This document shows, piece by piece, positions 32,467 to 40,321 of a DNA stretch of 42,183 nt (position 1 is its first letter; each line of letters starts with the position of its first letter). The stretch is from DATARH01 sp035534535 (lineage in GTDB: Bacteria; Pseudomonadota; Alphaproteobacteria; ATCC43930; CGMCC-115725). A model generated the notes under the pieces. That model had not been told where the DNA came from, ran no database searches, and saw nothing but the letters and a program-made list of their open reading frames with translations. The stretch covers positions 1 to 42,183 of the forward strand of contig DATLRS010000242.1 in NCBI GenBank assembly GCA_035534535.1, written 5' to 3'. Position numbers and translations under genes: made by a program.

Positions 32467-33177
32467 TCAGCCGGCCAGCCGCTCGGCGAGGCCGGCGATG
32501 ACCGCCTCGAACATCGCCGGCGTCAGCCGGCCGGTGTTGGTGTTGAGCCGCGAACAGTGATAGCTGTCGGCGAGGATCACGCCGTCCGGCAGCGCGTGCA
32601 GTGCGGCGTGTGCGAACGGGTAGCGCGAACGCTTGAGCTCACGCGCCGCCAGCACCGCGTTGTGGGCGATCGTGCCGAGCGCGAGCAGCGCCCTCAGCCG
32701 CGGCATCGCCGCCAGCTCGCTGGCGAGAAACGGCCGGCAGGCGGCGATTTCCGACGGTTCCGGGCGGTTCTGCGGCGGCACGCAGCGCACCGCGTTGGTG
32801 ATCCGGACGCGGCGGAGCTGCAGCCCGTCGGCGACGTGGGCGGCGTAACTGCCGGCGGCAAAGCCGAATTTCAGCAGGGTGCGGTATAATAGATCGCCTG
32901 CGAAATCGCCGGTGAACGGGCGGCCGGTGCGGTTGGCGCCGCGCAATCCCGGCGCCAGCCCGACGATCAAGAGTTCCGCGCCAGCCTCGCCGAACGGCGC
33001 GACCGGGGCGTTGCACCAGTCGGGATGCGCCAGCCGCTGCGCCGCCCGGAAGGCAACCAGCCGCGGGCACAGCGGACAATCGCGGCCGGGGATCTTCGCG
33101 GGGATCTCCGCGGGGCTCGCCCCTGGGAACGCCCCTGGGAACGCCCCTGGGATCGCCCCTGGGCTCGCGATGCCGGT
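32467..33177 (-). CDS. Family 5 uracil-DNA glycosylase; 5' end unclear
   Basis: A DNA-repair glycosylase of the UdgB (family 5) group with an Fe-S cluster: Cys in DCPLCPRL, a later DWCNAP, and RCVPPQ. Catalytic and uracil-binding motifs are VGLAPGLRGANRTGRPFTGD and DSYHCSRLNTNTG, as in TTUDGB-like proteins. The conserved domain runs to the TGA-type stop at 32467. The N-terminus is odd: no ATG, GTG or TTG precedes the domain in frame for a long way. The reported start, CTG 33177, is a placeholder (LTGIASPG). Upstream, an ATG at 33200 overlapping the NYN stop (ATGA) is one frame off and hits a stop within eight codons, so a single-base frameshift near 33180 or a non-canonical start is likely. 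Four 12-bp repeats encode a P-G-A-rich linker. Confidence 0.85.
   Translation of the reverse strand, partial: TGIASPGAIPGAFPGAFPGASPAEIPAKIPGRDCPLCPRLVAFRAAQRLAHPDWCNAPVAPFGEAGAELLIVGLAPGLRGANRTGRPFTGDFAGDLLYRTLLKFGFAAGSYAAHVADGLQLRRVRITNAVRCVPPQNRPEPSEIAACRPFLASELAAMPRLRALLALGTIAHNAVLAARELKRSRYPFAHAALHALPDGVILADSYHCSRLNTNTGRLTPAMFEAVIAGLAERLAG
33119..33166. repeat. 12-bp tandem repeat, four units
   Basis: Units GCCCCTGGGAAC, GCCCCTGGGAAC, GCCCCTGGGATC and GCCCCTGGGCTC. Inside the UDG coding frame they encode an SPG-IPG-FPG-type Pro-Gly linker before the Fe-S cysteines. Copy changes would keep frame. Confidence 0.9.
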
Positions 33178-33196
33178 CAGGGCTTGCGCCTGTCGT

Positions 33197-33778
33197 TCAT
33201 GCGTTCTCCAGCGGCTCGATACGGGCGCGTGGCGCCTCGTCGCGCGGATGGTGGCTGCGCATGATACTGGGCGCCAGTTCCTGCAGCTCGATAAAGGCGT
33301 CGGCCTGGCGGCGCAGATCGTCGGCGACCATCGGCGGCGAGGAGCGGATCGTCGACACGACCGACACCCGCACGCCGCGCCGCTGCACCGCCTCGACGAG
33401 GCGGCGGAAATCGCCGTCGCCGGAAAACAGGACCGCATGGTCGATATGCTCCGCCATCTCGAGCATGTCGATCGCCAGTTCGATATCCATGTTGCCCTTG
33501 ATGCGGCGGCGGCCCATCGCGTCGGTGAACTCCTTGGTCGGCTTGGTGACCATCGTGTAGCCGTTATAGTCCAGCCAATCGACAAGCGGCCGGATTGGCG
33601 AGTATTCCTGGTCTTCGAGCAGCGCCGTATAGTAGAATGCACGAATCAACCGTCCCTTCGCCCGGAACAGGTCGAGCAGTCGTTTGTAGTCGATGTCGAA
33701 TGCCAGGCCGCGCGCGGCGGAATAGAGGTTGGCACCATCAATGAATATCGCGATACGTTCTTCCGGATAGAAAAGCAT
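33197..33778 (-). CDS. NYN domain (LabA/DUF88) family protein
   Basis: A 193-residue PIN-like nuclease-fold protein. FIDGANLY (about 12-19) and the acidic sites NMDIELAID and FSGDGDF fit the NYN metal-binding core. Starting ATG 33778 follows GAGGGA; the TTG at 33793 is possible but unneeded. Some family members degrade RNA, but activity here is unproved. The stop overlaps an ATG (ATGA 33197-33200) which, one frame off, leads toward the UDG gene, indicating a former or present translational coupling with it. Confidence 0.9.
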   Translation of the reverse strand: MLFYPEERIAIFIDGANLYSAARGLAFDIDYKRLLDLFRAKGRLIRAFYYTALLEDQEYSPIRPLVDWLDYNGYTMVTKPTKEFTDAMGRRRIKGNMDIELAIDMLEMAEHIDHAVLFSGDGDFRRLVEAVQRRGVRVSVVSTIRSSPPMVADDLRRQADAFIELQELAPSIMRSHHPRDEAPRARIEPLENA

Positions 33779-33842
33779 TGGGTCCCTCAGCAAACCTGAA
33801 AATGTCGGATATTGTCATGCCGGGCCGACTTGCCGTCAAGCG

Positions 33843-34379
33843 GTGCGCCAGCACGGCCGCCCGCCGGTGATCCTTGTCGGCATCGGCAGCAACCTGGCGG
33901 CACCGCCCTGCGACACGCCGCAAGCCACCGCGGCGGCGGCGCTGCTGCAGCTGCCGGGGCTCGGCGTCACGGTCGTGCGGCTGTCGCGGTGGTATTTGTC
34001 GCAGCCGGTGCCGCCCTCCGGCCAGCCCTGGTACGTCAACGGCGTTGCCGCGATCGCCACCGGGCTCGCGCCGGCGGCCTTGCTGGAGGCGCTGCTGGCA
34101 CTCGAAGCCCGCTTCGGGCGGCGGCGCGGCGCGCCCAACGCCGCTCGCACCCTCGATCTCGATCTGCTCGATTACGACGGTCGGCAATGCACAAGCGAGC
34201 GGCTGGTGTTGCCGCATCCGCGATTGCATGAGCGGCGTTTCGTGCTCGCCCCGCTCTCGGAGATCGCGCCGCATTGGCGCCATTCGCGGCTCGGGTTCAG
34301 CGCCGCCGAGCTACTGCTCGGCCTGCCGCCCGGTCAACCGGTTCGCGTGCTCGGCAACGGGGATGCGCGCTATGGGTGA
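33843..34379 (+). CDS. folK: HPPK, folate biosynthesis
   Basis: A 178-residue 2-amino-4-hydroxy-6-hydroxymethyldihydropteridine pyrophosphokinase. ILVGIGSNLAAP, RLSRWYLSQPVPP, DLDLLDYDG and LPHPRLHERRFVLAPLSEIAP are the standard FolK motifs for pterin and ATP binding. Starts with GTG (33843); an inner GTG at 33867 (VILVGIGSN) is a fair alternative because it leaves a shorter N-terminus. It transfers pyrophosphate from ATP to the pterin on the way to dihydropteroate. Divergent from the NYN gene, and followed after 68 bp by the Pcm-like gene. Confidence 0.96.
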   Translation: MRQHGRPPVILVGIGSNLAAPPCDTPQATAAAALLQLPGLGVTVVRLSRWYLSQPVPPSGQPWYVNGVAAIATGLAPAALLEALLALEARFGRRRGAPNAARTLDLDLLDYDGRQCTSERLVLPHPRLHERRFVLAPLSEIAPHWRHSRLGFSAAELLLGLPPGQPVRVLGNGDARYG

Positions 34380-34408
34380 TTGTGGTTGCGCCGCGACCCC
34401 GATATAAG
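34380..34408 (+). promoter_or_regulatory. Candidate promoter for the Pcm-tolC unit
   Basis: TTGTGG (34380-34385) and TATAAG (34403-34408) are separated by 17 bp, a sigma-70-like arrangement. A 7-bp stem hairpin (GCGACGT/ACGTCGC, 34409-34428) lies just after the -10 and would form in the 5' leader of the Pcm gene. Confidence 0.4.
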
Positions 34409-34447
34409 GCGACGTCGCTGCACGTCGCGCGGCCTTGCGGTGATGCG

Positions 34448-35104
34448 ATGACCGTCTACGAAGGCGCTCGAATCCACATGATCGAGAGCCAGCTGCGTCC
34501 CAACAAGGTGACGGACGAGCGGGTGATCGCGGCGTTCGCGCAGATTCGCCGCGAGGCGTTCGTGCCCGCGCGGCTGCGCGGCGTTGCCTATGTCGATGAG
34601 GATTTGCCGCTCGGCGGCGGCCGTTATCTGATGCAACCGATGGTCGCGGCCCGGCTGCTGCAGGCGGCGATGGTCATGCCGCGGGACACCGCGCTGGTCG
34701 TCGGCGCCGGGGTCGGCTACGAGGCGGCGCTGCTGGCGCAGCTGGCGCGCAGCGTCGTCGCGCTCGAGGAGGACGCCGAGCTGGCGCGGATCGGGCGCTC
34801 CGCTTTGGTCGATCACCGAATCGGCTCTGTCAGCTATATTGAGGAGGCGGCCCGGCTCGGCTACCGTCAGCGCGCGCCCTATGACGTCATCCTGTTCGCT
34901 GGCGCGGTCGCGTCCGTTCCGGCGGAAATCGGCAGCCAGCTTGGCGAAAGCGGGCGAATGGTCGTGGTTTTGCGGCAACGGCCGGGCGTCGGGCGCGCGA
35001 GTTTGATAACACAGGCTGGCGGAGTGCTCGCGCAGCGCGTTATCTTTGACGCCGCTACGCCGCTACTTCCCGGCTTTGTCGCAAAGCCGGCCTTTGTGTT
35101 TTGA
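34448..35104 (+). CDS. pcm: Protein-L-isoaspartate O-methyltransferase-like protein
   Basis: A 218-residue SAM-dependent enzyme of the PCMT group. MIESQLRPNKVTDERVIAAF and REAFVPA open the protein; the SAM-binding strand is ALVVGAGVGYEAALLA. In place of canonical PCMT's DGxxTIS the protein has EDLPLGGGRYLMQP, so activity toward isoaspartate may differ. This is the alphaproteobacterial form found upstream of tolC. ATG 34448 overlaps a hairpin-bearing leader. Its last 35 bases form a strong stem-loop with T-tract (35070-35102), inside the coding end. Confidence 0.88.
   Translation: MTVYEGARIHMIESQLRPNKVTDERVIAAFAQIRREAFVPARLRGVAYVDEDLPLGGGRYLMQPMVAARLLQAAMVMPRDTALVVGAGVGYEAALLAQLARSVVALEEDAELARIGRSALVDHRIGSVSYIEEAARLGYRQRAPYDVILFAGAVASVPAEIGSQLGESGRMVVVLRQRPGVGRASLITQAGGVLAQRVIFDAATPLLPGFVAKPAFVF
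35070..35102 (+). terminator. Intrinsic terminator overlapping the 3' end of the Pcm-like gene
   Basis: CCGGCTTTG (35070-35078), loop TCG, CAAAGCCGG (35082-35090), then CCTTTGTGTTTT to the stop. A 9-bp perfect stem with T-rich tail is a standard intrinsic terminator shape, yet all of it is coding sequence of the last codons. It stands immediately before tolC and could attenuate tolC expression. Confidence 0.6.
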
Positions 35105-35111
35105 GGGGTGG

Positions 35112-36560
35112 ATGCTGCAGCCGAGGGGGACTGAAGGACGCGGTCGGTCATGGTGGGGAATGGCGAGCCGCGTCGTCGGGGTCGTGGCGGCGCTGTTGCT
35201 TGCGGCCGCCCCGGCGTCGGCGCAGACGCTAACCGAGGCGTTCGCCTACGCCTACAACAACAACCCGCAGCTGTTGGCCCAGCGCGCCGCGCTGCGGGCC
35301 ACCGACGAGGGCGTGCCGCAGGCTCTGGCGAACTGGCGCCCGACGGTCAATTTCTCTGGCAGTGCCGCCTTCAACCGAAGCGGTGAGGCGACCGGCTCGG
35401 CAATCCCGTGCGGACCCTTGGGGAACCCCACCACCGGGACCTGCATTTCGAATTTTGAATCGAAGTCGGTCGATCTGAGGATCACCCAGCCGGTTTATCG
35501 CGGCGGTCGCACCGAGGCCCAGACACGCGAGGCGATCAACGCGGTGCAGGCGGCGCGGGCGCAGACGATCGGCGTCGAAACCACCGTGTTCCAGGCGGTC
35601 GCGCAGGCCTATCTCGACGTGGTGCGCGACCAGACGCTGGTCGAGGTCGCCCGCAACAACGAGAGCGTCCTGCGCAAGCAGCTGGAGGCGACACGCGACA
35701 GGTTTCGCGTCGGCGAAGTCACCCGGACCGACGTCGCGCAGGCCGAATCCTCGCTCGCCCAGGCGACGGCGCAGCGGATCAACGCGGAGGGACAGCTCGA
35801 AGTCAGCCGGGCCGAGTATGCGCGCGCCGTCGGTCATCCACCCGGCCGGCTCGTCATGCCGCGCGAGCGGCCGGGCTTGCCGGCGACCCGCGAGGAGGCG
35901 CTGAGCCTGGCGGCCCACGACAACCCGAATGTGATCGCGGCTTCGTTCAACGAGCTGGCGGCGCGCGACAACGTCGATGTCGTTCGCGGGCAACTGTTGC
36001 CGCAGATCTCGATCGTCGGCGATCTCAACCGCAGCTCGGCCCCGTCGGTCACGCTGCGCGGCGCGCGCATCGATGCGGCGTCGGTAACCGCGCAGCTGAC
36101 GATGCCGCTCTACGAGGGCGGCGCCGTCTATTCGCAGACCCGGCAGGCGGAACAGACAGTCGGGCAGCGGCGCAGCCAGGTCGATGACGCGCGCCGGCAG
36201 GCGGTGCAGAGCGCCACCCAGGCCTGGGAGACATTGCAGGCGGCGCGGGCCGCGATCGCCTCGTTCGGCGCTGCCGTGCGGGCGGCACAAATCGCCCTCG
36301 AGGGCACCCAGCAGGAGGCGCTGGTCGGCTCGCGCACCGTGCTCGACGTGCTGATCGCCGAGCAGCAGCTGTTCACCACCCAGTCCCAATTGGTTACCGC
36401 GCAACACGATGCGGCCTTGCAGGAGTTCGTCCTGACGGCGGCGACCGGCCGGTTGATCGCGCCCGATCTGAGACTCCCGGTGCGGCTCTATGACATGGAC
36501 CGCCACTACCGGCAGGTGAAGGACAAGTGGCTGGGGTTTGGCGGCGGACTGAAGGAGTAG
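35112..36560 (+). CDS. tolC: TolC family outer membrane efflux protein
   Basis: A 482-residue outer-membrane channel. The signal peptide VVGVVAALLLAAAPASA ends in ASA-Q, followed by TLTEAFAYAYNNNPQLLAQRAAL, the first of two OEP repeats; the second begins near LSLAAHDNPNVIAASFN. TLVEVARNNESVLRKQLEATRDRF and RTVLDVLIAEQQLFTTQSQL are typical coiled-coil and equatorial segments. Start 35112 has GAGGGG just before it; ATG 35160 would give a more compact signal peptide (MASRVVGVV), and either may be real. It serves RND and type I exporters as the outer pore. A hairpin with 8-bp arms follows its stop (36562-36590). Confidence 0.95.
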   Translation: MLQPRGTEGRGRSWWGMASRVVGVVAALLLAAAPASAQTLTEAFAYAYNNNPQLLAQRAALRATDEGVPQALANWRPTVNFSGSAAFNRSGEATGSAIPCGPLGNPTTGTCISNFESKSVDLRITQPVYRGGRTEAQTREAINAVQAARAQTIGVETTVFQAVAQAYLDVVRDQTLVEVARNNESVLRKQLEATRDRFRVGEVTRTDVAQAESSLAQATAQRINAEGQLEVSRAEYARAVGHPPGRLVMPRERPGLPATREEALSLAAHDNPNVIAASFNELAARDNVDVVRGQLLPQISIVGDLNRSSAPSVTLRGARIDAASVTAQLTMPLYEGGAVYSQTRQAEQTVGQRRSQVDDARRQAVQSATQAWETLQAARAAIASFGAAVRAAQIALEGTQQEALVGSRTVLDVLIAEQQLFTTQSQLVTAQHDAALQEFVLTAATGRLIAPDLRLPVRLYDMDRHYRQVKDKWLGFGGGLKE

Positions 36561-36561
36561 G

Positions 36562-36590
36562 CGCCGCTGCGGTGCTGGCAAACAGCGGCG
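36562..36590 (+). terminator. Hairpin after tolC
   Basis: CGCCGCTG (36562-36569) and CAGCGGCG (36583-36590) form an 8-bp perfect stem with a 13-base loop directly after the tolC stop. No T-tract follows, so a terminator role is possible but not typical. Confidence 0.4.
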
Positions 36591-36596
36591 GAGCTG

Positions 36597-36828
36597 CCTA
36601 AGCAAGCTTTCGTTGGTTGGCGCACAAATCGTCAGCCTTCGTCGTTCACTCCCTCTCCGCCCCCGTGGGCCATGGCGGGGGGCGGAGAGGGTCGGGGTGA
36701 GGTGGGGGATGCCAGAGCGCTTGCCGGCACCCACCTCACCCTCCCACGCCTGCGGCGTGGGTCCCTCCCTCTCCCCCCTGAAGGGCGGAGAGGGGAAATG
36801 TGGATCGCGCCAAGCAATTCTGCTTAGG
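36597..36828. repeat. MITE-like compound palindromic repeat
   Basis: Ends are inverted 8-bp copies: CCTAAGCA (36597-36604) and TGCTTAGG (36821-36828). Inside are nested palindromes: a 14-bp stem (36651-36664 with 36678-36691), a 12-bp stem (36695-36706 with 36730-36741), an 8-bp stem with TGC loop (36743-36761) and a C-rich arm pairing with GGGCGGAGAGGG (one mismatch). The CCCTCTCC/GGAGAGGG blocks match a dispersed intergenic repeat type seen in alphaproteobacteria. No transposase. Confidence 0.65.
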
Positions 36829-37053
36829 TTAGGGCAGGCATAGCCGCCGATGGCCGCTACCCATATCGGACGCCCCCCGTTTATGATGGCGCGTCTGCGG
36901 ACCGCCGGCGGGCGCTGCCGCAGGCTCGGCGCAACTGGAACCTGTCACCGCTGGTCGGGTCGGCGAACCGCCTCGCACGGCATTCCGATCGGGCGCCGGC
37001 CGACCGTTGGCCTATGCCGAAGCATTTGAGGTTTTGTTGAGGACGGTTCGGCG

Positions 37054-39702
37054 ATGCTGGACAAGACCTATCGCCCCGCGACTGTAGAAGCCGGCCATTA
37101 CGCGGCGTGGGAAAGCGCTGGCGCGTTCGCTGCCGATCCGGCCAGCGCCGGGCGGCCCTATACGATCATGATGCCGCCGCCGAACGTGACCGGCAGCCTG
37201 CATATGGGGCATGCGCTGACCTTTACGTTGCAGGACATCCTCATTCGCTTCGAGCGCATGCGCGGCCGCGACGTTCTGTGGCAGCCCGGCACCGATCATG
37301 CCGGGATCGCCACCGAGATCGTCGTCGGCAACCAGTTGGCCGCGATGGGGATCGACAAGCGCTCGCTCAGCCGCGAGGAATTTGTCGCGCGGGTATGGGA
37401 GTGGAAGGCGCAATCGGGCAGCACGATCACGACGCAGCTGCGCCGCCTCGGCGCCTCGGCCGATTGGGCGCGCGAGCGCTTCACGATGGACGAGGGCCTG
37501 TCGGCGGCGGTGCGGCGCGTGTTTGTCACGCTCTACCGCGAAGGGCTGATCTACCGCGACAAGCGTCTCGTCAATTGGGACCCGGTGATGCACACGGTGA
37601 TCTCCGATCTCGAAGTCGAGAGCCGCGAGACCAAGGGCTCGCTGTGGCACATCCGCTATCCGTTGGAAGGCGAGCCCGGCCGTTACATCGTTGTTGCGAC
37701 GACGCGGCCCGAGACGATGCTCGGCGACACCGGGGTTGCGGTGCATCCCTCGGATGAACGCTATGCCGATCTCGTCGGCAAGCGGGTGCGCCTGCCGCTG
37801 GTCGGCCGGCTCATTCCGATCGTCGCCGACGACTATGCCGACCCGGCAATGGGCAGCGGCGCGGTCAAGATCACCCCGGCCCACGATTTCAACGATTTCG
37901 AGGTCGGCCGCCGGCAGGGCCTCGAGATCATCAACATCTTCGACCGCGACGCGCATCTGAATGACGCGGTGCCGGCGAAATATCGCGGGCTTGAGCGCTT
38001 CGTGGCGCGCCGGACGGTGCTCGCCGATCTCGAAGCAGCGGGGCTGATCGACAAGGTCGAAGACCACACGCTGATGGTGCCGCATCACGACCGCTCCGGC
38101 GAGATCATCGAGCCGTGGCTGACCGACCAGTGGTTCTGCAATGCCGCGGAATTGGCCGGGCCGGCGATCGCCGCGGTCGAGAGCGGCCGCACCCGGTTCG
38201 TGCCACGGCAATGGGAAAACACGTTTTTCGAGTGGCTGCGCAACATCCAGCCGTGGTGCATCTCGCGGCAATTATGGTGGGGGCATCAGATCCCGGCCTG
38301 GTATGGCCCGGACGGCGCCGTCTTCGTCGCCGAGAGCGAGGATGCGGCGGCGGCCGAGGCAACGGCGCATTACGGCCGCGCCGTCGCGTTGAGCCGCGAC
38401 GCGGACGTGCTCGACACCTGGTTCTCCTCGGCATTGTGGCCGTTTTCGACGCTCGGCTGGCCGGACGAGACGCCCGAACTGGCGCGTTATTACCCGGGCG
38501 ATGTGCTGGTCACCGGCTTTGACATCATCTTTTTCTGGGTCGCCCGGATGATGATGCAGGGGCTGCATTTCCGCGGCGAGGTGCCGTTCCGCACGGTTTA
38601 TATCCACGCCCTGGTACGCGACGAGCGCGGCCAGAAGATGTCAAAGTCGCGCGGCAACATCATCGATCCCCTGGACCTCATTGACCGCTACGGTTGCGAC
38701 GCGCTGCGCTTTACGCTGGCCGGGTTGGCGGCGCCCGGGCGTGACATCAAGCTCGCCGAAAGCCGGGTCGAGGGCTCGCGCAACTTCGCGACCAAGCTGT
38801 GGAACGCGGCGCGCTACGCCGAGATGAGCGGGTGCGCGCTGGTCGCCGGTTTCGACCCGCGCACCGGCCACCTGACTGTCAATCGCTGGATCGCCGGCGC
38901 CACCCGCACCTGCGCCGCCGCGGTGACAATGGCGCTCGAAGCCTTCCGCTTCGACGAGGCGGCGCACCTTCTCTACCATTTCCTGTGGGGCAATTTCTGC
39001 GACTGGTATCTCGAATTCACCAAGCCGATCCTGCAGGGCGAGGACGCCGATTCGCGCGCCGAGACGCAGGCGACGACCGCCTGGGTGCTGGCGCAGACGC
39101 TGCACCTGTTGCATCCGGTGATGCCGTTCATCACCGAGGAGGTGTGGCAGCAGCTGGCCGGAAGCGACGCCGGCATGCTGATCCTCGCGCCGTGGCCCGA
39201 TCTCGCGCCCGACCTCTACGACCCGGCAGCGGCATCGGAGATGGAATGGGTGGTGGCGGCGATTTCGGCGATCCGGGCGATCCGCACCGAGGTCAACGTG
39301 CCAGCCGGCGCCCGGCTGCCGCTGCTCGTCAAGGACGCCGACGCGACGGCGGCCGAGCGGCTGGCGCGGCATCGCGAGCATTTCGTGCGGCTGGCGCGGG
39401 TCGATGCGATCACGACAGTCGATGCCGTGCCGCAGGGCGGCGTTGCGGCGGTGGTCGAGGGCGCGACGCTGATCGTGCGGGTCGGCGACGTCATCGACCT
39501 GTCCCGCGAAAAGGCGCGTCTCGCCAAGGAAATCGGCCGGCTCGACGGCGATCTCGCGAAATTTGCCGGCAAGCTCGCCAACCCGGCCTTCCTCGCGAAA
39601 GCCAAGACCGAGGTGATCGACGAGCAGCGCGAGCGCGAGGCCGATGCCCGCCGCGACCGCGACCGCCTGCGCGCCGTCTACGACCGCATCTCGGCCGGGT
39701 GA
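37054..39702 (+). CDS. valS: Valine--tRNA ligase
   Basis: An 882-residue class I aminoacyl-tRNA synthetase. The HIGH motif is HMGH (50-53) in PPPNVTGSLHMGHAL; the KMSKS motif is at 528-532 (GQKMSKSRGN). The editing domain lies between, and the C-terminal coiled coil typical of ValS is visible from ARLAKEIGRLDGDLAKFAGKL. DTWFSSALWPFSTLGWP and the tRNA-recognition helices agree. Length is standard. The last 25 bp overlap the tail of the oppositely oriented methyltransferase gene (39678-39702). Confidence 0.98.
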   Translation: MLDKTYRPATVEAGHYAAWESAGAFAADPASAGRPYTIMMPPPNVTGSLHMGHALTFTLQDILIRFERMRGRDVLWQPGTDHAGIATEIVVGNQLAAMGIDKRSLSREEFVARVWEWKAQSGSTITTQLRRLGASADWARERFTMDEGLSAAVRRVFVTLYREGLIYRDKRLVNWDPVMHTVISDLEVESRETKGSLWHIRYPLEGEPGRYIVVATTRPETMLGDTGVAVHPSDERYADLVGKRVRLPLVGRLIPIVADDYADPAMGSGAVKITPAHDFNDFEVGRRQGLEIINIFDRDAHLNDAVPAKYRGLERFVARRTVLADLEAAGLIDKVEDHTLMVPHHDRSGEIIEPWLTDQWFCNAAELAGPAIAAVESGRTRFVPRQWENTFFEWLRNIQPWCISRQLWWGHQIPAWYGPDGAVFVAESEDAAAAEATAHYGRAVALSRDADVLDTWFSSALWPFSTLGWPDETPELARYYPGDVLVTGFDIIFFWVARMMMQGLHFRGEVPFRTVYIHALVRDERGQKMSKSRGNIIDPLDLIDRYGCDALRFTLAGLAAPGRDIKLAESRVEGSRNFATKLWNAARYAEMSGCALVAGFDPRTGHLTVNRWIAGATRTCAAAVTMALEAFRFDEAAHLLYHFLWGNFCDWYLEFTKPILQGEDADSRAETQATTAWVLAQTLHLLHPVMPFITEEVWQQLAGSDAGMLILAPWPDLAPDLYDPAAASEMEWVVAAISAIRAIRTEVNVPAGARLPLLVKDADATAAERLARHREHFVRLARVDAITTVDAVPQGGVAAVVEGATLIVRVGDVIDLSREKARLAKEIGRLDGDLAKFAGKLANPAFLAKAKTEVIDEQREREADARRDRDRLRAVYDRISAG

Positions 39703-40247
39703 TCGGCCTCTGCGTCGCGGCTCTGCGGCAGCCGGCCGGGCGGGCCGGCGCAGGCGGCGATGCGCTGGATCACGGCCGGGCGCGGCCGGTCGATCTCGCC
39801 CTGTTCGAACGCGACGATGGTCAGCCCGGCGCAGGCTGCCAGCAATTCGCCCGGGCGCAGCAGGAATTCGGGGTTGCTGGGTCGCCCGAAGCGCTCGTTG
39901 CCGGCGGCGAAGGTCTCGTAGATCAGGACGCCGCCCGGCGCCAGCGCCGCCGCGATCGCCGCCAGCAGCGGCCGGTGCAGGTAGTTGGTCACGACGATGC
40001 CGTCATAGTCGCTGCCCAACAGCCACGGCGCGCCGGTTTCGAGATCGATCTGGCGAACCTCGCAGCGGCTGCCGGCAACAGAGCGCAGTCCCGCGACATC
40101 GCGGTCGACGGCGGTGACGCGGAACCCCATATCGACGAGCAGCCGGGTGTGACGCCCAGCGCCTGCCGCGAGGTCGAGCACCCGCGCGTCCGGCCGCAGC
40201 AGCGGGACGAAGCGCCGCACCCAGGCCGAGGGATTCGTTTGAGACAT
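39678..40247 (-). CDS. Small SAM-dependent methyltransferase
   Basis: A 189-residue class I methyltransferase. ARVLDLAAGAGRHTRLLVDMG is motif I (G-x-G-x-G-like), DVAGL and VRQIDLET follow, VTNYLHRPLL is motif IV, and LAPGGVLIYETFAAGNE resembles the TehB/UbiE-like small enzymes. ATG 40247 chosen; GTG 40256 is in frame but adds three residues. The 3' end runs 25 bp into valS on the other strand. Substrate unknown; tellurite or small thiol methylation are seen in relatives. Confidence 0.87.
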   Translation of the reverse strand: MSQTNPSAWVRRFVPLLRPDARVLDLAAGAGRHTRLLVDMGFRVTAVDRDVAGLRSVAGSRCEVRQIDLETGAPWLLGSDYDGIVVTNYLHRPLLAAIAAALAPGGVLIYETFAAGNERFGRPSNPEFLLRPGELLAACAGLTIVAFEQGEIDRPRPAVIQRIAACAGPPGRLPQSRDAEADHPAEMRS

Positions 40248-40321
40248 GGCTGGCACTCTCGATAGATGATTACCAAGATGACATTGATCAGTGTAGATGG
40301 GCCTGTTCGGAGGTCTGCGCG

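Larger units (their letters stand above)
36561..37053. other. Intergenic region tolC-valS with a compound palindromic repeat
   Basis: About 493 bp with no convincing gene. It contains a tolC-proximal hairpin (36562-36590), a repeat block at 36597-36828, and a final 225 bp in which I recognise nothing except a GAGGAC Shine-Dalgarno for valS near 37040. Many relatives carry a popZ-type (DUF2497) gene between tolC and valS; I see no such coding sequence here. Confidence 0.6.

Noticed and set aside
33119..33166. Possible CRISPR or minisatellite array
   Set aside because: Units are contiguous 12-mers in a coding frame without spacers.
36613..36843. Short open frames inside the palindromic repeat
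   Set aside because: They are products of the repeat's CCCTCTCC/GGAGAGGG blocks and lack a Shine-Dalgarno or homology.
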